From Ktedonospora formicarum (GTDB taxonomy: Bacteria; Chloroflexota; Ktedonobacteria; Ktedonobacterales; Ktedonobacteraceae): a DNA stretch of 64,000 nt. The notes beneath the pieces are model-generated. The model saw only the letters and a list, made by a program, of their open reading frames with translations, ran no database searches and was not told where the DNA came from. Positions within the stretch are counted from its first letter, which is position 1. Each line of letters opens with the position of its first letter. This document shows, one piece after another, positions 56,656 to 64,000 of this stretch. Where the stretch lies: positions 2,430,501 through 2,494,500 of the forward strand of contig NZ_BNJF01000001.1 of NCBI RefSeq assembly GCF_016587355.1, in the 5' to 3' direction. The position numbers were made by a program, and so were the translations under genes.

Positions 56656-56710
56656 TGCCATAAAAGAGGGGAGGCCGGTGAACTTCACCGGCCTCCCCTC
56701 TTTTATGGCA
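56656..56710. terminator. Perfect 27-bp palindrome between the transducer and TrmH genes
   Basis: Bases 56656-56682 are exactly complementary to 56684-56710. TTTTAT/ATAAAA at the outer ends gives T-rich exits on both strands. Shared terminator of convergent genes. Confidence 0.8.
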
Positions 56711-56726
56711 TACAAGCAAACAAAAT

Positions 56727-57569
56727 TTATGCCCCTTGTTGGTATCGCTGCCGCACAGCTTCATAGAGGATAATACCGGCGGCCATAGCTGCATTGAGGG
56801 ACTCAATACCAACTGCCTGGGGAATAGCAACGGGCACCGTTGCAAGTTCGCGAGCCTGTTGTGAGGGTCCATGAGCCTCATTGCCAATAATCAGAGCAAA
56901 GGGTTGCGTCAGGTCGAGATCAAAATAGATGTGAGCGCTCCCAGCCTCTGCCATCAGGACCTTCCCAGATGCGTGAGCCTCTACACGAAGCCGGATCTCA
57001 TCCCATGACAAATTTCCCTCAATGGGTAGGAAGAGATGAGCCCCTGCTGCCGAACGTACAACCTTTGGATTGAAGACATCTACGCAGTTTGGCGTGAGCA
57101 GGACACGCTCAACATCTGCCGCCAGCGCAGTACGTATGATCGTACCCATATTTCCTGGATCAGACAGGTCATCAAGAATTAATAGGGCTGGACGGATAGC
57201 CTCTGGACGACGGCGCACCACAGATTTCGCCCCAAACGTAGCTAGCTCCATCACACTGACAACCCCTTGCGCAGTCTGCACATCACTGATTGCTTCTATG
57301 ACACGCTCGCTAACCTCGATAAGCTGTTGTTCCCTAATGCCAGACTCTCTCAGACGCTGGAGAAGCTGGAGTGTCTCCGGCTGGCGCTGCATCATCCCTG
57401 GCTCATAGTAGACTTCATATGGCAGCATATCCGCATCGAGAAGCGCAAGCAACAAATGCGGACCCTCCATAAGAAATAGCCCACTCTTCTTACGTCCTCG
57501 CGTAGTATGTAGGCGCTGTAGTTGGCTGATACGTGGATTGGTGACACTACTAATCTGTGTCATTGACAC
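56727..57569 (-). CDS. TrmH/SpoU-family RNA 2'-O-methyltransferase
   Basis: The 280-residue protein has a substrate-binding N-terminus (ISQLQRLHTTRGRKKSGLFL, MEGPHLLLALL) and a C-terminal knotted SPOUT domain: LLILDDLSDPGNMGTIIRTA, LFLPIEG, FALIIGNEAHGPSQQA and VAIPQAVGIESLNAAMAAGI, i.e. the three SpoU motifs. It methylates ribose 2'-OH in rRNA or tRNA using S-adenosylmethionine; the exact site is unknown. It precedes the ribosomal protein genes rplT/rpmI on the same strand order (they lie upstream of it). Confidence 0.93.
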   Translation of the reverse strand: MSMTQISSVTNPRISQLQRLHTTRGRKKSGLFLMEGPHLLLALLDADMLPYEVYYEPGMMQRQPETLQLLQRLRESGIREQQLIEVSERVIEAISDVQTAQGVVSVMELATFGAKSVVRRRPEAIRPALLILDDLSDPGNMGTIIRTALAADVERVLLTPNCVDVFNPKVVRSAAGAHLFLPIEGNLSWDEIRLRVEAHASGKVLMAEAGSAHIYFDLDLTQPFALIIGNEAHGPSQQARELATVPVAIPQAVGIESLNAAMAAGIILYEAVRQRYQQGA

Positions 57570-57692
57570 CCCCCTTCAGCTTGCTCCTTATTGAGCGCGT
57601 GAACTGTGGCATTGGTTTTCGTAGTAAGGCCTGATAAACCCAGTGTAGGACAGGACACATCTCCGCTTCAGCATCAATTTCAGTTAATAAGA

Positions 57693-57726
57693 ATGCGCCG
57701 GAACCTTGCCTCAGGTTCCGGCGCAT
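57693..57726. terminator. Terminator after rplT
   Basis: ATGCGCCGGAACC (57693-57705) pairs perfectly with GGTTCCGGCGCAT (57714-57726). It lies 38 bp beyond the rplT stop, followed on the minus strand by a T-rich sequence. Confidence 0.75.
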
Positions 57727-57763
57727 ATGTTTGTGTTTTTGCTATCTGGCGAACGCGCCGTGC

Positions 57764-58120
57764 TTACTTTACAGCTTCCAGAGCGGTCTTGACGATCGCG
57801 CCAAAAGCTGCCTGATCGTTGACGGCCATCTCAGCCAGGATCTTGCGGTCAACATCAATGTTAGCGACGTGAATGGCATGCATCAGATTGCTGTATGAGA
57901 CGCCATACATGCGCGCACCAGCATTGATACGTGTGATCCACAGGCGACGCATATCGCGCTTGCGATTGCGGCGGTCGCGATACATGTACGCCATTGAGCG
58001 CATGACTGATTCATGCGCGGGACGGAACAAGCGTTTGCGTGTACCACGATGTCCTTCAGCAAGCTGTAATATTTTTTTGTGCTTCTTGTGGGCTGTTACG
58101 CCACGTTTAACTCTTGGCAT
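57764..58120 (-). CDS. rplT: 50S ribosomal protein L20
   Basis: The 118-residue protein matches L20 throughout: PRVKRGVTAHKKHKKILQLA, GHRGTRKRLFRPAHESVMRS, YRDRRNRKRDMRRLWITRIN and AAFGAIVKTALEAV. It binds 23S rRNA early in assembly, and in several bacteria represses its own operon. It follows rpmI by 34 bp on the minus strand. The translation factor gene infC, which usually heads this operon, is not adjacent. Confidence 0.97.
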   Translation of the reverse strand: MPRVKRGVTAHKKHKKILQLAEGHRGTRKRLFRPAHESVMRSMAYMYRDRRNRKRDMRRLWITRINAGARMYGVSYSNLMHAIHVANIDVDRKILAEMAVNDQAAFGAIVKTALEAVK

Positions 58121-58154
58121 AGTTCTTTACAATCCTCCGGTACAATCTCAACAA

Positions 58155-58358
58155 CTAGAAGGCATAAGGGAGCAGGCGCTTCAAACGGCGTGTATCAGCG
58201 GTCGCGAGCTGATACTTCTTGTTTGCGCCACGAATAAGTTGAGCGGACTTGTTGCGGCGGAGGTGGTTAATTGCCACCTTACGACGCAGGAACTTGCCAG
58301 AGCCGGTCACCATGACCCGCTTTGCCATTGCTTTGTTTGTCTTGAGTTTCTGCTTCAT
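58155..58358 (-). CDS. rpmI: 50S ribosomal protein L35
   Basis: The 67-residue basic protein matches L35: MKQKLKTNKAMAKRVMVTGS, GKFLRRKVAINHLRRNKSAQ. It is the first gene of the rpmI-rplT operon. AAAGAAGAG precedes the ATG. Upstream is a leader of about 300 nt with a promoter at 58666-58694 and a terminator-like hairpin at 58465-58497. Confidence 0.96.
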   Translation of the reverse strand: MKQKLKTNKAMAKRVMVTGSGKFLRRKVAINHLRRNKSAQLIRGANKKYQLATADTRRLKRLLPYAF

Positions 58359-58464
58359 GACTCTTCTTTCTATGCTACTGGCGGGGTAAACTATACATTC
58401 TGCATGCTATACGTAACACATACACACAGTCGCGAGATAACAGGCGTAAATATGTTTACAACAC

Positions 58465-58497
58465 AAAAACGACCTCTAACCTGATCTTCAGGAGAGG
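58465..58497 (-). promoter_or_regulatory. Terminator-like hairpin in the rpmI-rplT leader (candidate attenuator)
   Basis: On the minus strand CCTCTCCTGA pairs with TCAGG-TT-AGAGG (loop AGA) and runs into TCGTTTTTG. It lies about 170 nt after the proposed promoter and 107 nt before the rpmI start. No minus-strand gene ends between it and the promoter. Its placement resembles the L20-controlled leader of the infC-rpmI-rplT operon of Bacillus. Confidence 0.5.
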
Positions 58498-58539
58498 ACG
58501 CTTGTACCTATCCCGCACGCTTGATTGTTACTCTTTATA

Positions 58540-58586
58540 CGAGAACCTGAGTGTACGCTAACCAGTGGAACAGGCTTTCGCATAAG
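58540..58586 (-). repeat. Dispersed palindromic element, degenerate copy G
   Basis: CGAGAACCTGAGTGTACGCTAA on one side and CAGGCTTTCGCATAAG on the other match the element's ends with changes. It is in sense orientation to rpmI and inside its leader, about 180 nt before the start codon. Confidence 0.45.
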
Positions 58587-58665
58587 ATCTCAGTCCTGTC
58601 AAGCTGTAACCCTCCTTCAAAGGCGCAGAGAAGCCTTTTTCCAGAGATCCCCCGCTTGCGAGACG

Positions 58666-58694
58666 ATTATAGCACACCTGATCCCTCGCCGCAA
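58666..58694 (-). promoter_or_regulatory. Promoter for rpmI-rplT
   Basis: On the minus strand TTGCGG (58694-58689), 17 bases, then TATAAT (58671-58666) preceded by TGC, an extended -10. It is the best sigma-70-type match in the gap. Confidence 0.6.
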
Positions 58695-58728
58695 TATCTG
58701 TAACACAAAGATCACCTGCTCAATAACG

Positions 58729-58857
58729 AAGTGTGAGGGATCACTGCATCAGGTAGGACCCAACGCAATCATAACCCTCATGGAGCCAACCCGATGCAGC
58801 GACCTCTCACACTTTCACAGCTATCACAGGCCCTTGCAGCAACCCCTCACACTTTGC
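58729..58857. repeat. Imperfect inverted repeat with a third half-copy
   Basis: AAGTGTGAGGGATCACTGCA (from 58729) is mirrored by GATGCAGCGACCTCTCACAC (58793-58814), and CAACCCCTCACACTTT occurs again at 58840-58855, overlapping the 3' end of the glycosyltransferase gene. It may form the transcript end of that gene or an operator ahead of rpmI. Confidence 0.4.
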
Positions 58858-60601
58858 CTTCACGCGAACGAGCTTGAGTCAAACGATGTCGCGAGACAAT
58901 ACGCAAAGACGGTTTAGTCAGCCAGCTAGGGCGCGAGAAATGGCTGGAGAAACGGCTCAATCCTCGCCGGGCCTTGACTGGTTCCTCAGGAATCGCTCGC
59001 GCTCTAACCATTTTCCAGGCACTCTGGATGCATACGATCCATCCCCAGAGTAAAATAGGCAAACCCACACCGAGTAAGCCCAGTGCCTCCCAGGTGGGCT
59101 GGTGCAACCAATAGTAGTCACAACTCAGCGATCCAATTTCCAGCAACAGGAGCAGCAACACACTCCAACGATGACCAGCACAGAGAATCAATGCCAGAGG
59201 AACCAGTAAAGCTTCTGGCTGATAAAATGCATACAGGCATGCTAGTAAGACGAGGAGCCAACCTGCCCAAGTGACCATTAAGTCCAACCCTTGGGTCAGC
59301 CAGAGTCCAATAAACAGCCAAAAAGCCAGAGCAACCAATTCGATCATAGCCCATAATCCAGGTTGTAAAAGTATACCTAGCCAGCTGTTATTCCCCTTTA
59401 CTAACCAGGTCAAGCCAGTTACCAGAGAACTATGCCCCTCAGGAGCCTGGAAAAGCAGTGCAACTTGATGCCATAATCCAGACCAGCCCCATCCCTGCCA
59501 ATATGGCGCATACGCCATAACCAGCATGAAACCACTGACAAGCAAGATCCTTCCCCATCGCCAGAGTGGATTACCAGGCGCATATTCCCGAGCAAGAAAA
59601 TACACCCACACAGGTAATAGTAAGCAACAAGGAAGATAGAATAATACTGCAAGCAACAGAAACAACCAACCAACCAGGAGAGCGCCACGCTGCCAGCACC
59701 ACAAAGCCACACAGAGAAGACACGCTGCCACAATCTCCACATGCATCTGTCCAATCCCTAGCACCAGCACCAGGGGATTCCAGGCATAGAGTAAAACCGC
59801 CGCGCAACGCCATTCTGGTCGCACACGTCCAACGATGTGCCAGAGCAAAATAATTGTCAGGAGGTATGTCACCAGGCCCATCAAACGTAAACCAAGCAGT
59901 CCCACACCCACATTCTCGCGCGCAATCAATGTCATTAGCAATGTGCAATCCAGCCAGGCTGGTCCATATGTTGGGGCTGAAAGCAGAGATACTAGTTGCG
60001 TATTGCCCAGGGCTATTACCACCGGGTCCTGCGAAAACATCTGCGAACTCACTGTATATGGATTAACCGCATAAACCACAATCATGCGTCCATACAGCCC
60101 TGAGCGTAGCATATCAAGGCTCAAAACCGAACTCCCCAAAGGGGAAAATACCATCGTTCCTCCCATGAGAAGCGCCATTCCCCATATGATACACACCCAC
60201 GTTCTCTGCGCTACCCGATCTGTATAGCGTGCGGCTCTGTTTCCCAACCACCAGAGAGGTATCTGAAGGCTCAATCCAACCAGAAGTACCAGTAAACTGA
60301 GTGACCCGGCATCTAACAGAGGTAGCAGGCTCTCAACAATTGTGAAGCGATAAAGTCCTCCAAGCCAGGGCCAAAGAGCTTCTAGCCAGGATTGCCCAGA
60401 GGAGCTCCCAGTATGAAACCAGAGCGGATACAGAGCCAGCAGGCAGATTTCTAGCAAAGCCCCCAGACTTAACAGCCCAAATAATAACCAGGCCAAACCC
60501 GGTGGGCGTGTTCCTTTCAGCAAAGCCGAAGCGTATTGGCGTAGTCTCGTTATACCCGGTGCCGTTGGTAGTGACTCAACAAAGGATTTCCCATCATTCA
60601 C
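58847..60601 (-). CDS. MptB-like polyprenol-phosphate sugar mannosyltransferase
   Basis: The 584-residue protein has about thirteen membrane helices. The loop after the third to fourth helix reads LSLDMLRSGLYGRMIVVYAV followed by NPY and APTYGPAWLD, which matches the DxxxYxxxGR...NPY...YGPxW pattern of MptB-type GT-C enzymes that extend outer-surface mannans in actinobacteria. A role in building a cell-surface glycan is inferred. The C-terminal 60 residues are basic and cytoplasmic. A second GT-C enzyme (48168) lies elsewhere in the window. Confidence 0.8.
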   Translation of the reverse strand: MNDGKSFVESLPTAPGITRLRQYASALLKGTRPPGLAWLLFGLLSLGALLEICLLALYPLWFHTGSSSGQSWLEALWPWLGGLYRFTIVESLLPLLDAGSLSLLVLLVGLSLQIPLWWLGNRAARYTDRVAQRTWVCIIWGMALLMGGTMVFSPLGSSVLSLDMLRSGLYGRMIVVYAVNPYTVSSQMFSQDPVVIALGNTQLVSLLSAPTYGPAWLDCTLLMTLIARENVGVGLLGLRLMGLVTYLLTIILLWHIVGRVRPEWRCAAVLLYAWNPLVLVLGIGQMHVEIVAACLLCVALWCWQRGALLVGWLFLLLAVLFYLPCCLLLPVWVYFLAREYAPGNPLWRWGRILLVSGFMLVMAYAPYWQGWGWSGLWHQVALLFQAPEGHSSLVTGLTWLVKGNNSWLGILLQPGLWAMIELVALAFWLFIGLWLTQGLDLMVTWAGWLLVLLACLYAFYQPEALLVPLALILCAGHRWSVLLLLLLEIGSLSCDYYWLHQPTWEALGLLGVGLPILLWGWIVCIQSAWKMVRARAIPEEPVKARRGLSRFSSHFSRPSWLTKPSLRIVSRHRLTQARSREGKV

Positions 60602-60837
60602 AGTGATTCTCTACCTTTTTTACTTTCCAGGCCAGCCATTCAGGCAGTGTTGGAAGGTGAATGGCTCATCATACAGGCCTTTTTACAACTGTAAGTGCCG
60701 CAGTCACATCGAAGTATCTGTATGTAACCTACTTTCCCAAATAAACGCAAAAATTGTGTTCTTTTCCTTCCGTTTTGCCATATTTAGGGTGTATAGAAAG
60801 AATAGGAACATAGTAAAGAGTCAATCGCCCGACTCTA
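60602..60837. other. Intergenic stretch between divergent genes
   Basis: No gene recognised. A 170-codon frame crossing this region and the rpsF leader (60603-61115) has no ribosome binding site and covers the rpsF promoter, so it is not called. Confidence 0.4.
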
Positions 60838-60866
60838 TTGTCAGTAAGAATGAACGATGCTATAAT
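60838..60866 (+). promoter_or_regulatory. Promoter of the rpsF-ssb-rpsR operon
   Basis: TTGTCA (60838-60843), 17 bases, TATAAT (60861-60866) with TGC before the -10. This is the strongest sigma-70-type promoter match in the window. It leaves a leader of about 275 nt before rpsF. Confidence 0.75.
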
Positions 60867-60944
60867 AGCGTGGTGTTGAAGTCCATACGAAATGATACTG
60901 GTAGATGCTGCCCGCATAAACCAATCATAAAGGCAAGGACTTCG

Positions 60945-61071
60945 TTCCCACGATCAAGCGTGGGACAATTTGTTATAAGCCGCCAAATCCCAAGCGGCAT
61001 CTGTCACCTGCATCGATGCCCAAAACTCTTATGTGAAAACCGAGCGCGAAGGCGACGTGTTTTTTCGGATA
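60945..61071 (+). promoter_or_regulatory. Structured rpsF leader
   Basis: Two short stems are visible: TCCCACG/CGTGGGA (about 60947-60966) and GCCGC/GCGGC (about 60980-61000). Further on, ATGTGAAAACCGAGCGCG (61031-61048) and TTTTTTCGG resemble ends of the dispersed element. It may hold the S6:S18 binding site known from other bacteria, but this was not aligned. Confidence 0.3.
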
Positions 61072-61146
61072 GAGAATGTCGATGCTCCACCTACCCTGGC
61101 AGGCTAAAGTACTGACTAGGGTCAAACCCACAGGAAGGAGGGCTTC

Positions 61147-61674
61147 GTGAGAAGAGATTATGAACTTGGCTTCATTCTCAACCCCGAAGTCAGCGAAGAA
61201 GCGACACGTGCTCTTTTAGACCGTGTCGAACAGATCGTCGCAAATTATGGCGGTCAGATTGTAAAAGTGAACCACTGGGGACGTCGACGCCTGGCATATC
61301 CCATTGAGCGTCATCGCGACGGCATTTTCGTGTTCATTGATATGATCCTGACCCCGGAGACAGTCAGCGAAATCGAGCGCACGCTCAAAGTTTCTGAGAT
61401 TGTTCTCCGTTACATGACCAGAAAACGCGACCCGAAAGCAGTGCAGAAGGAGCGTGAGGAGCGCGAAGCCCGCGAGGCTCGGGCCGCCGAGGCAGCAGCC
61501 GCTGAAGCAGCCGCCGCCGCTAACGCGCCTACCAGCGAGGCCGAGGAACAGGCCAGCGAGCAGAGCGCCGAAGAGGTTGTTTCTGTCGCCGAGACCGAAA
61601 CCGAGAACAGCCCCGCACCTGAGGCAGAGACAGACACAGTTCCTCCTACCTCAGAAGAGTCTATTGAGGCTTAG
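61147..61674 (+). CDS. rpsF: 30S ribosomal protein S6 with long acidic tail
   Basis: The first 95 residues are a normal S6 (RRDYELGFILNPEVSEEATR, KVNHWGRRRLAYPIERHRDG, VLRYMTRKRDPKA). It pairs with S18 on the 30S platform. The protein is 175 residues against the usual 95-110; the extra 75 residues are Ala/Glu-rich and probably disordered. The start is GTG with AGGAAGGAGG upstream. It is the first gene of rpsF-ssb-rpsR. Confidence 0.96.
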   Translation: MRRDYELGFILNPEVSEEATRALLDRVEQIVANYGGQIVKVNHWGRRRLAYPIERHRDGIFVFIDMILTPETVSEIERTLKVSEIVLRYMTRKRDPKAVQKEREEREAREARAAEAAAAEAAAAANAPTSEAEEQASEQSAEEVVSVAETETENSPAPEAETDTVPPTSEESIEA

Positions 61675-61755
61675 TTGTCACATGTCAGGGCATGTTCGTT
61701 CAACCTCTCAATCAAGAAGTCGGGCAGTTTTCGGGCGAAAGGATTTGTTTGAGAT

Positions 61756-62166
61756 ATGAACAAGATTATGTTGATCGGGAATCTGGGCACTGACCCAGAG
61801 ATGAGCTACCTATCAGATGGCACAGCGATTACCAAGTTTAGCCTTGCCGTCAATCGCGTCGTTGGCCGCAATAGTAGCGGTGAGCGTGAGCGTGAGACAG
61901 ACTGGTTCCGCATTGTCGCCTGGCGCCAGCTCGCCGAGACATGCAACACGTACCTCCATAAAGGCTCTAAAGTATACGTCGAAGGACGCTTGAGTCAGCG
62001 CAAATATACCGACAGAGAAGGTATCGAGCGCCAGTCCATCGAGGTAACTCTGACCGATATGGAGATGCTCACTCCCAAGAATCAACAGCCCGTTGGGTCG
62101 TCTACTGGTGGCTCCAGCAACTACAGCAACGACGATTTGGGAGATCTGGACGAACATCCCTTCTAA
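61756..62166 (+). CDS. ssb: Single-stranded DNA-binding protein
   Basis: The 136-residue protein has the OB fold (MNKIMLIGNLGTDPEMSYLS, ETDWFRIVAWRQLAETCNTY, GSKVYVEGRLSQRKYTDREG) and a short linker ending in the conserved acidic tip DLDEHPF (usually DDDIPF), which recruits replication and repair proteins. It covers single-stranded DNA during replication. Its place between rpsF and rpsR is conserved in many bacteria. Confidence 0.97.
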   Translation: MNKIMLIGNLGTDPEMSYLSDGTAITKFSLAVNRVVGRNSSGERERETDWFRIVAWRQLAETCNTYLHKGSKVYVEGRLSQRKYTDREGIERQSIEVTLTDMEMLTPKNQQPVGSSTGGSSNYSNDDLGDLDEHPF

Positions 62167-62187
62167 TGTTATAGAAGGAGATTCGCA

Positions 62188-62478
62188 GTGCAGAGACGTT
62201 CTGACACATCCGCTCCTCGCCCACGCCGCGAAGGTGGGCGCGGTGAGCGTGGCTCCCGCCGCAAAACTTGTCAATTCTGCCATGATCATGTTCGTGAGAT
62301 CGACTATAAAGATGCAAGCCGCTTTATGAAGCGCTTCGTTTCGGATCGTGGCAAGATCGAACCACGCCGCAAAACTGGCACCTGTGCCAAGCACCAGCGC
62401 GGTTTGAGCACAGCGATTAAGCAGGCTCGCTATATGGCTCTGCTTCCCTACACCGCCGAGCACATTCGCGGTATGTAA
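62188..62478 (+). CDS. rpsR: 30S ribosomal protein S18 (zinc-binding form)
   Basis: The 96-residue protein has a basic N-terminal tail (about 25 residues), then [40 protein letters not shown] and [17 protein letters not shown]. The CxxC pair with a later Cys and His indicates the zinc-containing variant. The start is GTG with AAGGAG eight bases upstream. It follows ssb by 21 bp and is followed by a terminator. Confidence 0.96.
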   Translation: MQRRSDTSAPRPRREGGRGERGSRRKTCQFCHDHVREIDYKDASRFMKRFVSDRGKIEPRRKTGTCAKHQRGLSTAIKQARYMALLPYTAEHIRGM

Positions 62479-62489
62479 TTGTAGGAACC

Positions 62490-62524
62490 CATGTGGGCCC
62501 TCCTTTGAGGAGTGGCCCACGTGT
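62490..62524. terminator. Terminator after rpsR
   Basis: CATGTGGGCCCTCCT (62490-62504) pairs with AGGAGTGGCCCACGTG (to about 62524) around TTG, with small mismatches. Confidence 0.65.
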
Positions 62525-62628
62525 GGCGCATAACACAATCGGATATCTTAACTTCACTTTTTTACTCCCGGTACTCCCTCATAGTTCAGTCCTGGATATC
62601 CATTGGATGTCCTCCGCTGGAGGTATTG

Positions 62629-64000
62629 ATGAATAGTCAGACAGCGCGTCGCCCGAATAAACCCAAGTCCACGCGCCCGACAAGATCTCGCAGATACACC
62701 AAGCAAACGGCGCATGTTGAAGCTCGGCGCGACGGCAAACCACTTATCTTTGGTTGGGGAGGCCATCTTTCTCGTACTGAGAAAACTCACTTACAGCGCC
62801 GCTCTATCTGGGTCCTCGCCTCCCTTGTTGCTTTGGCAATCATAGGCACTATTGCCTACGCGTGGATTAACCTGAACATTTTGATCCCTAATCATACTAT
62901 TACCTCCGTAAATGGCGAAGCTATCCACCTGGGCGATTACCGCAAAATGGCGGCTTTACAAGCTCAGCTTCATGTTAATAAAATCGGAAGCCTGACGACC
63001 CAAAGCGATACCCTCTCCAAGCAATCATCCGATCTACAGAAAACCATCGATGCGACGAATAAACAAATCGATGATCTCAATAAGCAGATTGCGGGTCTAA
63101 AGGCAGACGAGAGCGCCAAACGCGCCGATCTGGAAAAGCAGCTCAACGACGCCAAGACTAAGGTGCAGGATACACAGAAGCAAAAAGATGCTTTAGACGC
63201 CAAGAACAACGATATCACTGCCAATCAGATCCCCAACGAGCAACAGCTTTACACTCAATCTCAGGTCGCTAATGATAGCGCCGATTGGCTCCAGCAGGAC
63301 GTGCTCATCCGTCAGTGGGAGTCCAAGCAGAACAATGCCGTGCGCGCACAGGTCGAGCCAAGCTCCAGCGCCATTGAGCAAGCTTTGAAAGACTTCAAGA
63401 ACGCAATTCCCAAGACAGATGGAGATAAGTACCAGAAATTCCTGGACAAAGACCGCGTATCGGATCAGGATATACGCGCGATGCTTGGCGTTCAAGTGCG
63501 CCGCGCGAATATGCAGAAATACCTGGCCTCTCTTGACAAGTCACCTTCCTATCAGGTTCAGGCCCGTGGGCTAACCCTGGATACGAAGGATAATGCCCAG
63601 AAAGCGCTGGATCGCTTGAAGAAGGGCGAAGACTTTGCCAAGGTGGCGAAAGAGATGTCAAAAGACACAAACACCAATACCAAAGGTGGGGACTTCGGCT
63701 GGATGGCTCCTGGACAGTACGCGCTCGACTATACCCAGAAAGTCGGCGGTGCGGTTGATAACTGGCTCTTCGATCCAGCACGAAAAGTCAACGAACTGAG
63801 CCCAATCATTTCCGACGCAGGTAGCTTCCATATCGTGCAAGTCACTGGCATTGAGCAGTCAAAGGAAGTCGATAGCAAGAAACTTCAGGATCTCCAGACC
63901 AGCGCGCTCGAACTCTGGATTGTGAAAGAGAAGGCGCGCCTTGGCTCAAAGATCACTGCTGTTGATCTTGATACCATCCTCGACAGCTCAAATATACCAT
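62629..64000 (+). CDS. Membrane-anchored parvulin-type peptidyl-prolyl isomerase (3' end outside window)
   Basis: About 457 codons are visible from the ATG at 62629 (GGAGG six bases upstream) to the window edge. A basic N-terminus (about 55 residues) is followed by one membrane helix (SIWVLASLVALAIIGTIAYA, about 60-80) and a SurA/PrsA-like arrangement. ITSVNGEAIHLGDYRKMAAL begins the chaperone region, a coiled coil with IDDLNKQIAGL heptads comes next, and a parvulin domain follows (about 305-405: VQARGLTLDTKDNAQKALDR, KKGEDFAKVAKEMSKD, GGDFGWMAPGQY, SFHIVQVTG). It likely folds exported proteins outside the membrane. A second parvulin domain may lie beyond the edge. Confidence 0.92.
   Translation, partial: MNSQTARRPNKPKSTRPTRSRRYTKQTAHVEARRDGKPLIFGWGGHLSRTEKTHLQRRSIWVLASLVALAIIGTIAYAWINLNILIPNHTITSVNGEAIHLGDYRKMAALQAQLHVNKIGSLTTQSDTLSKQSSDLQKTIDATNKQIDDLNKQIAGLKADESAKRADLEKQLNDAKTKVQDTQKQKDALDAKNNDITANQIPNEQQLYTQSQVANDSADWLQQDVLIRQWESKQNNAVRAQVEPSSSAIEQALKDFKNAIPKTDGDKYQKFLDKDRVSDQDIRAMLGVQVRRANMQKYLASLDKSPSYQVQARGLTLDTKDNAQKALDRLKKGEDFAKVAKEMSKDTNTNTKGGDFGWMAPGQYALDYTQKVGGAVDNWLFDPARKVNELSPIISDAGSFHIVQVTGIEQSKEVDSKKLQDLQTSALELWIVKEKARLGSKITAVDLDTILDSSNIP

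Noticed and set aside
58359..58857. T-box or infC gene upstream of rpmI
   Set aside because: No T-box sequence (TGGNACCGCG) and no frame resembling IF-3 in any phase.
60603..61115. Open frame of 170 codons on the plus strand
   Set aside because: It has no ribosome binding site, reads like random peptide and covers the rpsF promoter and leader.

Overview
The window looks like chromosomal DNA of a heterotrophic, Gram-positive-type soil bacterium of the Chloroflexota, most probably class Ktedonobacteria. This is inferred from gene content: an F420/deazaflavin-type oxidoreductase, two membrane Ser/Thr kinases with lineage-type ectodomains, an ECF41 sigma factor, a translin-family protein, a class Ic ribonucleotide reductase, MptB- and PIG-V-like lipid-linked sugar transferases, and medium GC. 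No phage, insertion sequence, CRISPR array, tRNA or rRNA gene was seen.

Layout. 1-2947: 5' part of a PDZ/radical-SAM DUF512 gene (minus), then an oxidoreductase, a frameshifted membrane protein and an ECF41 sigma factor. 3552-10099: a heterodimeric ABC exporter (two half-transporters), a GNAT acetyltransferase and a membrane-anchored molybdopterin oxidoreductase. 10550-17894: a small zinc protein with a decayed duplicate beside it, an ECF sigma/anti-sigma pair whose anti-sigma carries a PQQ-type propeller, RadC, Lon and Hsp20. 18047-24998: mostly lineage-specific small proteins, with a MenA/UbiA prenyltransferase, a translin-family protein and a SUI1/eIF1-like protein. 25148-34189: an M19 dipeptidase, two Ser/Thr kinases, a frameshifted metallophosphoesterase, an HD phosphohydrolase, and a response regulator facing a histidine kinase that has its own LuxR DNA-binding domain. 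35070-38787: nrdA and nrdB. 39324-47278: a sigma factor with a membrane partner, CoA-transferase A and B subunits, an ATP-grasp protein, a lone TrpF-like protein, enoyl-CoA hydratase and a frameshifted thiolase. 47388-56649: Nudix, PIG-V-like transferase, RNase Y, a frameshifted PHP phosphoesterase, biotin carboxylase and a methyl-accepting protein. 56727-64000: TrmH-type methyltransferase, rplT-rpmI, an MptB-like transferase, then rpsF-ssb-rpsR followed by a membrane-anchored parvulin that runs off the window.

Four things stand out. (1) A dispersed element of about 70 bp with inverted ends (CGAAAACC ... GGTTTTCG) and an inner CCTCAT..GAGG hairpin recurs between genes. Copies usually lie 30-180 nt upstream of a start codon, mostly in the same orientation as the gene. 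(2) nrdB has exactly the residues expected of a class Ic (Mn/Fe, tyrosyl-radical-free) R2 protein. (3) Terminator-like hairpins sit in the leaders of nrdA and of rpmI-rplT, where no same-strand gene lies just upstream, which suggests attenuation. (4) Four otherwise well-conserved genes each carry a single -1 frameshift; three of these lie at four-base G or C runs, so sequence or assembly error must be excluded before calling them dead.

Neighbouring genes are commonly separated by long, near-perfect hairpins that probably act as terminators, often for both converging genes.
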